DNA of 64,000 bases. Source: Bog-532 sp963824545 (GTDB taxonomy: Bacteria; Actinomycetota; Actinomycetes; Streptosporangiales; Streptosporangiaceae). Shown here piece after piece: positions 16,453-24,347 of the stretch (position 1 is its first letter; every line of letters starts with the position of its first letter). The position numbers and the translations under genes were made by a program. The notes under the pieces were generated by a model. That model had not been told where the DNA came from. It saw only the letters and a list, made by a program, of their open reading frames with translations, and searched no databases. The stretch spans positions 62,001 to 126,000 of the forward strand of contig CAWGPP010000006.1 of NCBI GenBank assembly GCA_963824545.1, written 5' to 3'.

Positions 16453-16905
16453 TCAGAGCCGGCTGGTGCGCGAGCCGGGCTGGCAAAGCTCAGGGAAGTT
16501 CGCGTCCACCCCTGTGATACGCATGATCTTGACGATGGCGGGGCGGGCCCCGGACAGGCTGAGCCGCCGGCCCGACGCCCGGGCGTGCGCGACCGCCCCG
16601 ATCAGCGTGCGCAGCCCGCGCGCGTCGCAGAACGACAGCCCGGCCAGGTCGATGCACACCGGCCCCCGGCTGCGGTCGATGACCTGGCGTACGTACTCGA
16701 ACGCCTGATCCGCCGTGGCCGCGTCCAGTTCACCGGAGATGACCGCGACGGCGTGCCCGTCCGGGTAGATCCGGTGCGACAGGCCGACCGGGATGATCTG
16801 CGGCCAGGCCGCCTCCTCCGGGCCGGTCCCGTTTCCGGTGTCCCCGTCCGTCCCGGGCCCCAGCCCCCGTGGCTGTGAACCCGATCCCCGTGCACGATGA
16901 ATCAC
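16453..16905 (-). CDS. STAS-domain protein (anti-anti-sigma factor-like)
   Basis: Residues about 50-145 form a STAS domain: AVAVISGELDAATADQAFEY, then PVCIDLAGLSFCDARGLRTL and GRRLSLSGARPAIVKIMRIT. In SpoIIAA-type proteins the residue after the conserved Asp is the phosphorylated Ser; here the segment is D-A-R-G, so that switch is absent. The protein may act constitutively or respond by another route. The GTG at 16905 has GGGAGGGG seven bases upstream and is preferred to the start at 16950. Confidence 0.8.
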   Translation of the reverse strand: MIHRARGSGSQPRGLGPGTDGDTGNGTGPEEAAWPQIIPVGLSHRIYPDGHAVAVISGELDAATADQAFEYVRQVIDRSRGPVCIDLAGLSFCDARGLRTLIGAVAHARASGRRLSLSGARPAIVKIMRITGVDANFPELCQPGSRTSRL

Positions 16906-17022
16906 TCTGAATCCCCTCCCATGCATGGCGTCAAGCCAATGACAGGTCACCCTCCCGCTGCCCCGTAACGCGGGTCAGTGGCCGATGCCCCCTTTGCGGC
17001 GAGGCGATGGTCTCGATCTACG

Positions 17023-17068
17023 TGCCAAAACCTAAACCAGTACCAAGTATCAAAGATGCCAAAACTTA
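17023..17068 (-). promoter_or_regulatory. Paired direct repeats in the STAS-gene upstream region
   Basis: TGCCAAAACCTA (17023-17034) and TGCCAAAACTTA (17057-17068) are spaced 34 bp apart, about three helical turns, in an AT-rich island 120-165 bp before the STAS gene. They look like a tandem operator for an unidentified regulator. Between them on the minus strand, GTTT and TGGTAC resemble a stress-sigma promoter, but this is weak. Confidence 0.35.
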
Positions 17069-17266
17069 GGGCGAAGTGCCGGCTTCCTGAATGATTGATC
17101 AACGAGGGTGCTCTTGTCCATCCCCGGCCGCCTGACGCGCCGGCGCAGTATGTCAGTCCGGTCCCCGGCGGCGTAACGCCGGGGCAGCCCGTGCGTCGCG
17201 ACACCGGTGAGCGTACCCGCTTCCGGGCCCTGCCCGGGCATCGGCCCGGAGCTCATCGCCGGCCCG

Positions 17267-18157
17267 TCAGCGGGCCGGAGTACGGACGGTCAGCGCACCA
17301 GGCCGGATGGTGACCATCAGTGAACGGCCGGGCGCGATGATCTCGCCGTCGGTTTCCCGCGCCAGGTCCGTGTCGGCGGTGATCTCCACCTGCCGGGCCC
17401 GGAATCGCTCCAGGCAGCGGTCATCACGTCGGCTGCGGGTCAGCACCCGGACGCCGATCCGCGCCCAGTCGGCCAGGCCCGCGGGCGCGAGGATGCCGAC
17501 ATCGAGCCGGCCGTCGTCGGGCTGCGCGTCCGGCAGCAGGGGGAAACCGCCGGGCAGCAGTCCCGCGTTGCCGACCACCACGGACCGGGCCTGCCGGTGC
17601 AGGGTCCGTTCGCCGTCGAGCCGGATCGTGAACTGGTGCGGCGCGCCGTGCAGGTGACCCAGGCCGGCCTCGGCGTACGCGAGCCATCCGAGCCGCAGCT
17701 TGCGCAGCCGCCGGGTCGCGCTGACCACCGCGGCGTCCAGCCCGATACCGGCCATCACGGTGAAATCCGTGCCGTCGGCCAGCCCGAGATCGAGCGCGGT
17801 CTCGTGGCCGCCGAAGCCGACGTCCAGGGCCGCGCCTAGCCGGCGCGGGATACCCAGGGCGCGCGCGGCCAGGTTGGCGGTGCCCCTCGGGATGATCGCC
17901 AGCCGGACTCCGGTGCCGGCCAGCGCGCTGGCGCACGCGCGTACCGTGCCGTCGCCGCCAACGGCGAACACCAGTTGCGCCCCGGCGGCCGCCGCGTGCC
18001 GGGCCAGGCCAGCACCGTGATCTTCCCGGGTGGTGGGCAGGAACAGCGGTGCCCAGCCGCGCGCCACGGCCGCGGCCCGGCAGCCGTGGCTGAGCCGTCC
18101 GTGGTCGGGGACAAGGATCCGGTTGATGACGAACGCCACCGTGTTCTGGTCCGGCAC
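17267..18157 (-). CDS. Diacylglycerol/lipid kinase family protein
   Basis: A 296-residue DagK-catalytic protein. LVFAVGGDGTVRACASALAG carries the GGDGT nucleotide motif. LAIIPRGTANLAARALGIP, TVMAGIGLDAAVVSATRR and DDGRLDVGILAPAGLADWAR follow in the usual order. It is expected to phosphorylate a diacylglycerol-like or sphingoid lipid with ATP at the membrane. It lies 7 bp downstream of the tetR gene and is likely co-transcribed. A CCGGCCCG-TCAG-CGGGCCGG hairpin (17259-17278) encloses the stop codon. Confidence 0.88.
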   Translation of the reverse strand: MPDQNTVAFVINRILVPDHGRLSHGCRAAAVARGWAPLFLPTTREDHGAGLARHAAAAGAQLVFAVGGDGTVRACASALAGTGVRLAIIPRGTANLAARALGIPRRLGAALDVGFGGHETALDLGLADGTDFTVMAGIGLDAAVVSATRRLRKLRLGWLAYAEAGLGHLHGAPHQFTIRLDGERTLHRQARSVVVGNAGLLPGGFPLLPDAQPDDGRLDVGILAPAGLADWARIGVRVLTRSRRDDRCLERFRARQVEITADTDLARETDGEIIAPGRSLMVTIRPGALTVRTPAR

Positions 18158-18164
18158 CGTGTCG

Positions 18165-18983
18165 TTACCCCGCGGGCTCCGGGGGCAGCGCGCGTTCCGG
18201 CGGCCTCCCGGGTCCCGGCGGCCCTCCCGATTCTGGAGGGTCTGCCGGTGCCGCGGACCGCGCGGCCACCAGGTCGCCGATCCCGTCCAGGATGCGTTCC
18301 ATCCCGAAGGTGAACTCCCGGTCCGGCGGGTCGAACTGCTCGAACACCCCCGAGGCGATGAACTGGGTGAGGGCCGGGAAACTCTCCGGATCGGTCAGCT
18401 TGGTCAGCATGCGGCCGTAGGCCGACATCCACTCGGACGGGGCGGCCCCGGAGGCGCGGATCGCGGCCTGGATGTCCGCGTTCGTGCTGGCCTCGTTGCG
18501 CACGTACCCGCTGACCAGCAGGATCACCGACGCCTTTTCCGCTTCGGCGAGCCCGGTATCCCGCAGGCAGCTGAGGGCCTGCTCGAACCAGGCGACCTCG
18601 TTGGGGCGGACGGGCAGCCCGCTGATCGGCACCCCCAGTACCCAGGGGTGGGCGTACATGACCGCGCGCATCGCCCAGGCCAGGGCCGACAGTCCCTCCC
18701 GCCATCCCCTGTCCGCCGCCGCGGGCACCAGGAACTCCCGGTACACGGTGTCCACCATCAGCGCGATCAGCTCGTTCTTGGCCGAGACGTACCGGTAGAG
18801 CGACATCGGGGCGGTCCCCAGCTCGGCCGCCACCCGGCTCATCGACACCGCGGCCAGGCCTTCGGCCTCGGCGACCTGGACGCCAGCGTCGACGATCCGC
18901 GCCAGGCTCAGGCCCGGTTTGGGCCCCCGGTGCGGCCGCTCGCGCAGCCCCCAGGCCGCCTCGATGCTCGCCGGCAGATCCAT
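18165..18983 (-). CDS. TetR/AcrR family transcriptional regulator
   Basis: The N-terminal helix-turn-helix is LSLARIVDAGVQVAEAEGLA, then AVSMSRVAAELGTAPMSLYR and YVSAKNELIALMVD. The C-terminal half is the TetR_C ligand/dimer domain. A Pro/Gly-rich tail of about 30 residues ends it. The gene is divergent from an ABC exporter, and the shared promoter holds a 40-bp palindrome (19060-19099), so it most likely represses that exporter and itself. This arrangement is typical of DrrAB-type drug efflux. Confidence 0.9.
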   Translation of the reverse strand: MDLPASIEAAWGLRERPHRGPKPGLSLARIVDAGVQVAEAEGLAAVSMSRVAAELGTAPMSLYRYVSAKNELIALMVDTVYREFLVPAAADRGWREGLSALAWAMRAVMYAHPWVLGVPISGLPVRPNEVAWFEQALSCLRDTGLAEAEKASVILLVSGYVRNEASTNADIQAAIRASGAAPSEWMSAYGRMLTKLTDPESFPALTQFIASGVFEQFDPPDREFTFGMERILDGIGDLVAARSAAPADPPESGGPPGPGRPPERALPPEPAG

Positions 18984-19042
18984 CGCTTCCCGCTTTCACG
19001 TGTTCGCGTCATGCCCGCCGCGCTGGCGCGGGCCTTACTCAG

Positions 19043-19099
19043 TTGACTCCATCGTAGAACTGCGTATACCTTACGCAAATAAGCGTACGATATACGCAG
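19043..19099. promoter_or_regulatory. Divergent promoter with 40-bp near-perfect palindrome
   Basis: The palindrome 19060-19099 has 16 of 20 matched pairs. Its outer arms are CTGCGTATA and TATACGCAG; its inner arms are TTACGC and GCGTAC. On the plus strand TTGACT (19043-19048) and TATACC (19065-19070) are 16 bp apart, so the palindrome covers the -10 box. The likely binder is the divergently encoded TetR protein. Confidence 0.7.
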
Positions 19100-19154
19100 T
19101 AATTTAACGGTGAACGGCAGCGGCGTGCGGGGCACGCCGGCGGAGGAGCGCGGC

Positions 19155-20100
19155 ATGGGCAATCAACTGGCCATCGAGGCCACCGGCCTGACCAAGGCCT
19201 ACGGGACAACACCGGTCCTGGGCGGGGTCGACCTGCGGGTCGCGCCCGGCAGCGTGTTCTCGCTGCTCGGCCCGAACGGCGCCGGCAAAACCACCATGGT
19301 CCGCATCCTGTCCACGCTGCTGCGGGCGGACGGCGGCCAAGCCCGGGTAGCCGGGTTCGACATCGCGGCCCAGCGGCATCAGGTCCGCCGGCGGATCAGC
19401 CTCACCGGGCAGTACGCGGCGCTGGACGGGCTGCAGACCGGCGCGGAGAACCTTCGCATGATGGCCCGGCTGTCCGGCCTGCGCGGGGTGGCGGCCCGGC
19501 GGCGGGCCGGTGAACTGCTCGCCCGGTTCGGGCTGGAAGACGCCGCGGGCCGCCGGGTCGCGACCTACTCCGGCGGCATGCGCCGCCGGCTTGATCTGGC
19601 CGCCAGCCTGGTCGGCTACCCGGCAGTGATCTTCCTCGACGAGCCGACGACCGGCCTGGACCTGCCTCAGCCGGCAAACCATGTGGCAGGTCATCGGCGA
19701 GCTGGCCGGTTCGGGGGTGACGATCTTCCTGACCACCCAGTACCTGGAGGAGGCGGATCTGCTGGCCGGCCGGGTCGCCGTCCTCGACGGCGGCCGCATC
19801 GTGGCCGAAGGCACCACCGCCGAGCTCAAGGCGCGCGTCGCCGGGCAGCGCCTGGACCTGACGCTGGCCGGCCCGGCGGAGTTCGCCGAGGCCGGGCGGC
19901 GCCTCGGTGACCGGGCCACCCATCGCGATCCGCCCGCCCTGACGCTCGGCGTCCCCACCGACGGCACCGCCCCGGCCGTCCGCGCGCTGCTGGACGAGAT
20001 CGATCCCGAACGCGCCCTGATCGGGGCCTTCGCCATCCGGGCCACCTCACTCGACGACGTATTCCTCGCCCTGACCCAGAAGGAGACGGCGCATGTCTGA
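19155..20100 (+). CDS. DrrA-like ABC transporter ATPase (frameshifted)
   Basis: From the ATG at 19155 (ribosome site GGAGGAG) the first frame encodes LLGPNGAGKTTMVRILSTLL (Walker A), the signature YSGGMRRRLDLAASLVG and VIFLDEPTTGLD (Walker B). It then leaves frame near 19663. The rest, MWQVIGELAGSGVTIFLTTQ to the C-terminal LFALTQ-like FLALTQKE, continues one base over. Removing one base at CCTGCCTCAG gives the expected D-x-x-SRQTMW. The protein would energise the DrrB-type permease that overlaps its 3' end. The break is either a sequencing error or a recent inactivation. Confidence 0.8.
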
Positions 20101-20908
20101 CCTCACCACCGCGATACCCGCGTCCTACCGCGGGCGCCGCGCGAAGGCCTGGCCTTTCTCACCGCCCGGTGACTACCTGACCATGGCCGCCCGGTGCGCC
20201 CGGCTGGCCAGCCGCGAGATCGACGCCTTGATGACGTCGCTGTTCCTGCCCGTCATGCTGATGGTGACGTTCGTCTACCTGTTCGGCGGGGCGATCAGCA
20301 CCGGCACCCGCTACATCACCTACGTCGTGCCGGGCGTCCTGCTGCTGTGTGCCGGGGTCGGATCGGCCAGCACCGCCGTGACGGTCTGCCGCGACATGAC
20401 CGGCGGCATCATCGACCGTTTCCGCGCCATGGACATCGGCAGCCTGCCCGTGCTGGCCGGGCACGTGGCCGCGAGCGTGGCCCGCAACGCCGCCTCCAGC
20501 GTGCTGGTGTTCGCGGTCGCGCTCGGCATCGGGTTCCGGCCGCACGCCGGCCCAGCGGCCTGGGCCGCCGTGGCCGGGCTCCTGCTGTTCTACGTGCTGG
20601 CGCTGTCCTGGCTCGCCGCCGCGGTCGGGCTGCTGGTCTCCTCACCCGAGGCGGCCAACGCGTTCATGTTCGTGCCGATGATCGTCGCCTACGCGAGCAG
20701 CGCGTTCGTCCCGGTGCGCACGATGCCGGTGTGGCTGCATGGCTTCGCCAGCCACCAGCCGGCCACGCCGGTCATCGAAACCCTCCGCGGCCTGTTGCTC
20801 GGCACGCACGTCGGCGCGAGCGGCTGGCAGGCCGTGGCGTGGTGCGGCGGGATCCTCGTGGCGTCGATCGCGCTCAGCGCCGCCGCGTTCCGCCGCCGTA
20901 CCCGCTAA
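20093..20908 (+). CDS. ABC-2 type permease (DrrB-like)
   Basis: A 271-residue membrane protein with about six hydrophobic segments, among them LFLPVMLMVTFVYLF, YITYVVPGVLLLCAGVG, VLVFAVALGIGF, LLLFYVLALSWLAAAVGLLV and FMFVPMIVAYASSAF. The cytoplasmic loop DMTGGIIDRFRAMDI is the conserved EAA-like element of DrrB permeases. It overlaps the ATPase gene by 8 bp. With the TetR repressor it forms a drug or lipid efflux module. Confidence 0.9.
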   Translation: MSDLTTAIPASYRGRRAKAWPFSPPGDYLTMAARCARLASREIDALMTSLFLPVMLMVTFVYLFGGAISTGTRYITYVVPGVLLLCAGVGSASTAVTVCRDMTGGIIDRFRAMDIGSLPVLAGHVAASVARNAASSVLVFAVALGIGFRPHAGPAAWAAVAGLLLFYVLALSWLAAAVGLLVSSPEAANAFMFVPMIVAYASSAFVPVRTMPVWLHGFASHQPATPVIETLRGLLLGTHVGASGWQAVAWCGGILVASIALSAAAFRRRTR

Positions 20909-20914
20909 GCCAAT

Positions 20915-20941
20915 GCCCCGGGCGGCGCGGCCGCCCGGGGC
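20915..20941. terminator. Bidirectional hairpin terminator
   Basis: GCCCCGGGCGGC-GCG-GCCGCCCGGGGC is a perfect 12-bp stem, 6 bp after the permease stop and 14 bp before the end of the convergent PfpI gene. Confidence 0.85.
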
Positions 20942-20955
20942 TTCGTGCCGGCGTC

Positions 20956-21525
20956 TCAGGCGGGCTGGGATTCCTTCTGGAACACCGAGACCAGCTCAGC
21001 GCAGAAGGCCGGCAGGTCGCCCGGGTTCCGGCTCGAGACGAGCACGTTCGGGCCGCTGTGGCACACCTGCACCTCGGTGTCGGTCCACGTGCCGCCGGCG
21101 TTGCGGATGTCGGTCTGCAGGCTCGGCCACGAGGTGAGCGTCCGGCCCCGCACCACGTCCGCCTCGACCAGCGTCCACGGGCCGTGGCAGATGACCGCGA
21201 CCGGCTTCCCGGACTGGACAGCCTCCCTGAGGAAGTTCACCGCGGCCGGCACCATGCGGAGCTGGTCGGGGTTGGCGACGCCGCCCGGCAGCACCACCGC
21301 GTGGTAATCGGCCGGGCTGACGTCCTTGATGGCGTGCTGAGCCGGGAACGTGTCGCCCTTGTCGAGATGGTTGAACGCCTGCACCTGGCCCTTCTGCGGG
21401 GCCAGCAGCTCGGGTGTGCCCCCCGCGTCCGTGACCGCCTGCCACGGCGTGGTCAGCTCAACCTGCTCCACGCCCTCGCTGGCGGTCAGGAAGGCTACCC
21501 GAAGGCCGCTGAGTTCTCCTGCCAC
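20956..21525 (-). CDS. DJ-1/PfpI family type 1 glutamine amidotransferase-like protein
   Basis: About 189 residues: ELSGLRVAFLTASEGVEQVE, HAVVLPGGVANPDQLR and PVAVICHGPWTLVEADVVRG. The nucleophile-elbow Cys lies in AVICHGPW, followed by the His typical of PfpI-type proteins. Such proteins act as deglycases, chaperones or peptidase-like stress proteins. The GTG at 21525 has a perfect AGGAGG nine bases upstream and is preferred to the longer frame. Confidence 0.9.
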   Translation of the reverse strand: MAGELSGLRVAFLTASEGVEQVELTTPWQAVTDAGGTPELLAPQKGQVQAFNHLDKGDTFPAQHAIKDVSPADYHAVVLPGGVANPDQLRMVPAAVNFLREAVQSGKPVAVICHGPWTLVEADVVRGRTLTSWPSLQTDIRNAGGTWTDTEVQVCHSGPNVLVSSRNPGDLPAFCAELVSVFQKESQPA

Positions 21526-21579
21526 GATGTGTGTCCTCCTGTTGTCGACGTCGCGGGCCACCTGCCCCTGCGCCGCCGG

Positions 21580-21939
21580 TCAAAACAGGCTGTGGCCAAA
21601 CCACCGGGCCATCAGGCGCCAGCCCAGCATGAACAGGCCGAGGAAAATCAGCGCCACCACGATGAACGCGATCGCGGTGCCCTGCCCGGCGGCCACCCGC
21701 AGCACCATGCCGGCGGCCACCGCGCCGAGCCACGCCGCGATCCCGGCCGGCACGATCCCGGCTGGCCGCCGCCACGCCCGCCCGGCCAGCCAGCCGACCG
21801 CGAGGCCGCCCAGGAACGGCCACGACGTGCTGGCCAGGCCGGCGAGCGTTTCGCCCTTGCTGTGGCTGGCCCGCCCGATCACCACGAACAGCAGGACACA
21901 GCCGATATCCGCCGCCGCCGCCCACGTCACAGAACGCAT
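21580..21939 (-). CDS. DUF3054 domain-containing membrane protein
   Basis: A 119-residue protein with four hydrophobic helices: AAADIGCVLLFVVIG, WPFLGGLAVGWLAG, IAAWLGAVAAGMVL and AIAFIVVALIFLGLFMLGW. The segment HSKGETLAGLASTSWPF between helices 1 and 2 is the conserved loop of DUF3054. The function is unknown. The ATG at 21939 is chosen because upstream sequence in the longer frame is low-complexity and overlaps the 22075 hairpin. Confidence 0.85.
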   Translation of the reverse strand: MRSVTWAAAADIGCVLLFVVIGRASHSKGETLAGLASTSWPFLGGLAVGWLAGRAWRRPAGIVPAGIAAWLGAVAAGMVLRVAAGQGTAIAFIVVALIFLGLFMLGWRLMARWFGHSLF

Positions 21940-22074
21940 GCCGGCCAGGCTAGCCGCCCCGCCCCCCTCAATCCGCCGCCCGCCCCCAACAGCAGCCTGC
22001 CCGCCCCCAAACCGCGCCCCCCAAAGCACAGCGCGCCCCACCGCCGCCCCCTCGAACCGCAGCCCGCGCCGGTT

Positions 22075-22111
22075 GTGTGCAATAAGGGCTGGGCGGCCCC
22101 TTATTGCACAC
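22075..22111. repeat. 14-bp perfect inverted repeat, AT-rich
   Basis: GTGTGCAATAAGGG (22075-22088) and CCCTTATTGCACAC (22098-22111) flank a 9-base loop. The stem is far more AT-rich than its C-run surroundings. It lies 35 bp after the stop of the leftward dehydrogenase gene, so it could terminate that gene, or it could be an inserted small element. Confidence 0.7.
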
Positions 22112-22145
22112 GTTCGGCGCGGGGGCGGGCGCGCGGTGCGCGGGG

Positions 22146-23054
22146 TCAGGCGGGGACCAGGTTCGGGGGGTCCTGGCCGGCCGCGTACGCGGCGATCTGG
22201 CGCGCCGCCACCCGCCAGGCCCGTCCCATGCCGCCTTCCGTGTTCCCGCCGACGTGCGGGGTGATAAGCACACCGGGCGCGTCCCACAGCGGATGGCCCG
22301 GGGGCAGCGGCTCCGGATCGGTGACGTCGAGGACCGCGCGCAGCCGCTGCCGGCTCAGCTCGCCGAGCAGCGCGCCGGTGTCTACCACCGGCCCCCGCGC
22401 GGCGTTCACGATGACCGCGCCGTCTGGCATCCGGGCTAGGAACGCCGCATCCACCAGATGATGCGTCTCCTCGCTGTACGGCACCATGATGACCACGGCG
22501 TCGTGCGAACCGAGCAGTGCGGGCACCTCGCGCATGCCGTGCGCCCCGTCGTGCGCCGTGTGCGCCACCATCGTCACCGAGACACCGAACGGGACCAGCC
22601 GGGAGCGCAGATTGGAGCCGAGGTCACCCGCGCCGAGGATGAGCACGCGCTTGCCGTTCAGCGTTTCCGTCTCGGTCTGGTGCCACTGGTGGGCCACCTG
22701 ATCCCGGACGAACTGCGGAATGTCCCGGTAGACGGCGAGCAGCGCGGCGGCGGCCCATTCCGCGGTGGAGCCGCCGTGCGCGCCCCGGCAGTTGGACAGG
22801 CGCACGCCGTCCGGGAGGCGCCCCTGCCACACGTCGGTGCCCGCGCTGAGCGTCTGCACCAGGCGCAGCTTGGGCATCTGCCGCATCGCGGCGAGCGTCC
22901 GCTGGACGTGCCGGAACGGCGCGACCAGGACTTCGGCGTCCGCGGCCGCCGCCGGCATCGCCCCCGCCGGGTCGTAGACGACCGGGCTGACGTTATCCAG
23001 GGCGGCCAGTGCCGTGCGGCCTTCGTCGCTGGGCACGAGGACCGTCGTCGTCAT
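22146..23054 (-). CDS. D-isomer specific 2-hydroxyacid dehydrogenase
   Basis: A 302-residue protein with the NAD-binding motif LNGKRVLILGAGDLGSNLRS, then VVIMVPYSEETHHLVDAAFL, MPDGAVIVNAARGPVVDTGA and DVTDPEPLPPGHPLWDAPGV. The final PHVGGN supplies the catalytic His. The Arg of the active site lies in NAARG. The substrate is a 2-hydroxyacid or phosphonate/phosphoglycerate relative and cannot be fixed from sequence. The start follows GGAGGAC. Confidence 0.9.
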   Translation of the reverse strand: MTTTVLVPSDEGRTALAALDNVSPVVYDPAGAMPAAAADAEVLVAPFRHVQRTLAAMRQMPKLRLVQTLSAGTDVWQGRLPDGVRLSNCRGAHGGSTAEWAAAALLAVYRDIPQFVRDQVAHQWHQTETETLNGKRVLILGAGDLGSNLRSRLVPFGVSVTMVAHTAHDGAHGMREVPALLGSHDAVVIMVPYSEETHHLVDAAFLARMPDGAVIVNAARGPVVDTGALLGELSRQRLRAVLDVTDPEPLPPGHPLWDAPGVLITPHVGGNTEGGMGRAWRVAARQIAAYAAGQDPPNLVPA

Positions 23055-23213
23055 GGGCGTGTCCTCCGTCGGTGGCGGGCGGTCACCATGGCTCGTTCGG
23101 GATAAAGAATGCCAGCCGAAGGTCTGGGGCGGGGTGCGGGGCCAGTCAGCGGCCGGGGCAGGGGTGTGGGCCGGTCCGCGGCGGGCGGGCCCGGGTCGGT
23201 CAGCGGCCGGGGC

Positions 23214-23303
23214 GGGGTGCGGGGCCCGGTCACGCGTCGACGATGACCTTCAGGCCCAGGGGTGCGGGGCCCGGTCACGCGTCGACGATGACCTTCAGGC
23301 CCA
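23214..23303. repeat. 45-bp direct duplication of a gene end
   Basis: Positions 23214-23258 and 23259-23303 are identical 45-mers. Each contains the last eight codons of the dehydrogenase gene (GLKVIVDA), its stop and 16 bp of downstream sequence. The neighbouring 23135-23215 region is also built of related GC-rich repeats. Confidence 0.9.
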
Positions 23304-24258
23304 CCCGGCGGGCCGCCGCGCCGAACGCCCCGGCCACGTCACGCAGCGGGAAATGGTGCGTGACCACCGGGCCGAGGTCGACCTGGCCCCGGGCGGCCAG
23401 GCTGATCGCGCGCGGGTAGACCTCGTTCATCCGCCGGACCATCGCGATCGTCAGGCCCTTCCGCCGGGCGGCCGACGCGCGGAACGTGGTCAGGTCGTCG
23501 TCCGGGATCCCGGCCAGCACGACCCGGCCGCCCGGCCGGGCGGCGTCCACGGCCAGCCGCACCCCGTCATTGGTCCCGGCGTTCTCGAAGGCGACGTCTA
23601 CCCCGAAACTTCCCGCTTCGTAGGCGCCAGGGTCGATCACCGGGTCCGCGCCGGACTTCGCGGCCGCCTCCCGGCGGTGCGGCAGCGGGTCGACGGCGAT
23701 GACGGACCGCGCCCCGGCCGCGCCCAGCAGCTGGACGAGCAGCAGGCCGATGGGACCGCAGCCGATCACCGCGGCCGTGCCGCCGAGCGGCAGGTGCCCC
23801 AGGTCGTAGGAGTGGATGGCCACCCCGAGCGGCTCCAGGACCGCGCCGTCGGCGTCGGACAGCTCATCGGGCAGCGCGGGCAGCAGCCCCGCCGGCCAGG
23901 TCATGAACTCGCGCAGCGCGCCGTCCGTGCCACCGTGCCCGGCGAACCGCACCCGGACGCAGAGGTTGCGGTAGCCGTCCCGGCAGGGCCGGCAGACGCC
24001 GCACGGGATCGCCGGATCGATCGCCACCCGCTGGCCGCGCCGGGGGCCGCTCTCGATCACGCCCGCCCCCTCGTGCCCGAGGACCAGGGGATGGGCGATC
24101 TGCGCGTCGCCGATGCCGCCCTGATCCCACCAGTGCAGGTCGGACCCGCAGATGCCGACCGCCGTGACCCGGACGAGGCACTCACCCGGTCCGGGCTCGG
24201 GAACCGCCTCATCGCTGACCCGGATGTCACCGACCCCATGCAACCTCGCGACGCGCAT
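23275..24258 (-). CDS. Zinc-dependent alcohol/sugar dehydrogenase (MDR superfamily)
   Basis: A 327-residue medium-chain dehydrogenase with the catalytic zinc site Cys in VGICGSDLHWWDQGG and LVLGHEGAGVIE. The structural-zinc cysteines lie in IPCGVCRPCRDGYRNLC. The Rossmann motif is AAVIGCGPIGLLLVQLLGAA. GICGSDLHWW is typical of L-idonate/sorbitol-type dehydrogenases. The stop is inside the 45-bp duplicated unit, so the 3' end has been copied downstream. There is no ribosome site, and the message may be leaderless. Confidence 0.9.
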   Translation of the reverse strand: MRVARLHGVGDIRVSDEAVPEPGPGECLVRVTAVGICGSDLHWWDQGGIGDAQIAHPLVLGHEGAGVIESGPRRGQRVAIDPAIPCGVCRPCRDGYRNLCVRVRFAGHGGTDGALREFMTWPAGLLPALPDELSDADGAVLEPLGVAIHSYDLGHLPLGGTAAVIGCGPIGLLLVQLLGAAGARSVIAVDPLPHRREAAAKSGADPVIDPGAYEAGSFGVDVAFENAGTNDGVRLAVDAARPGGRVVLAGIPDDDLTTFRASAARRKGLTIAMVRRMNEVYPRAISLAARGQVDLGPVVTHHFPLRDVAGAFGAAARRVGLKVIVDA

Positions 24259-24347
24259 GCGCCTATTTTCTCAAAGCTCGCGGTCAGGCTCTGCGGGCGG
24301 CCCAGCCCCGGCCGGGCTCTGCGGGCGGGCGGGACGAGGGCGGGCGG

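Noticed and set aside
16945..17100. Sigma-B-type promoter in the STAS upstream region
   Set aside because: GTTT and TGGTAC are 16 bp apart, but the match is weak and overlaps the direct repeats, so it is reported only as part of that regulatory feature.
19655..19690. Programmed ribosomal frameshift in the DrrA-like gene
   Set aside because: There is no slippery heptamer or downstream stem at the break, and similar single-base breaks occur in many unrelated genes here, so error or mutation is simpler.
20194..22461. A 755-codon plus-strand frame
   Set aside because: It crosses the DrrB-like permease in the wrong frame, a terminator, and the minus-strand PfpI and DUF3054 genes. It shows no domain.
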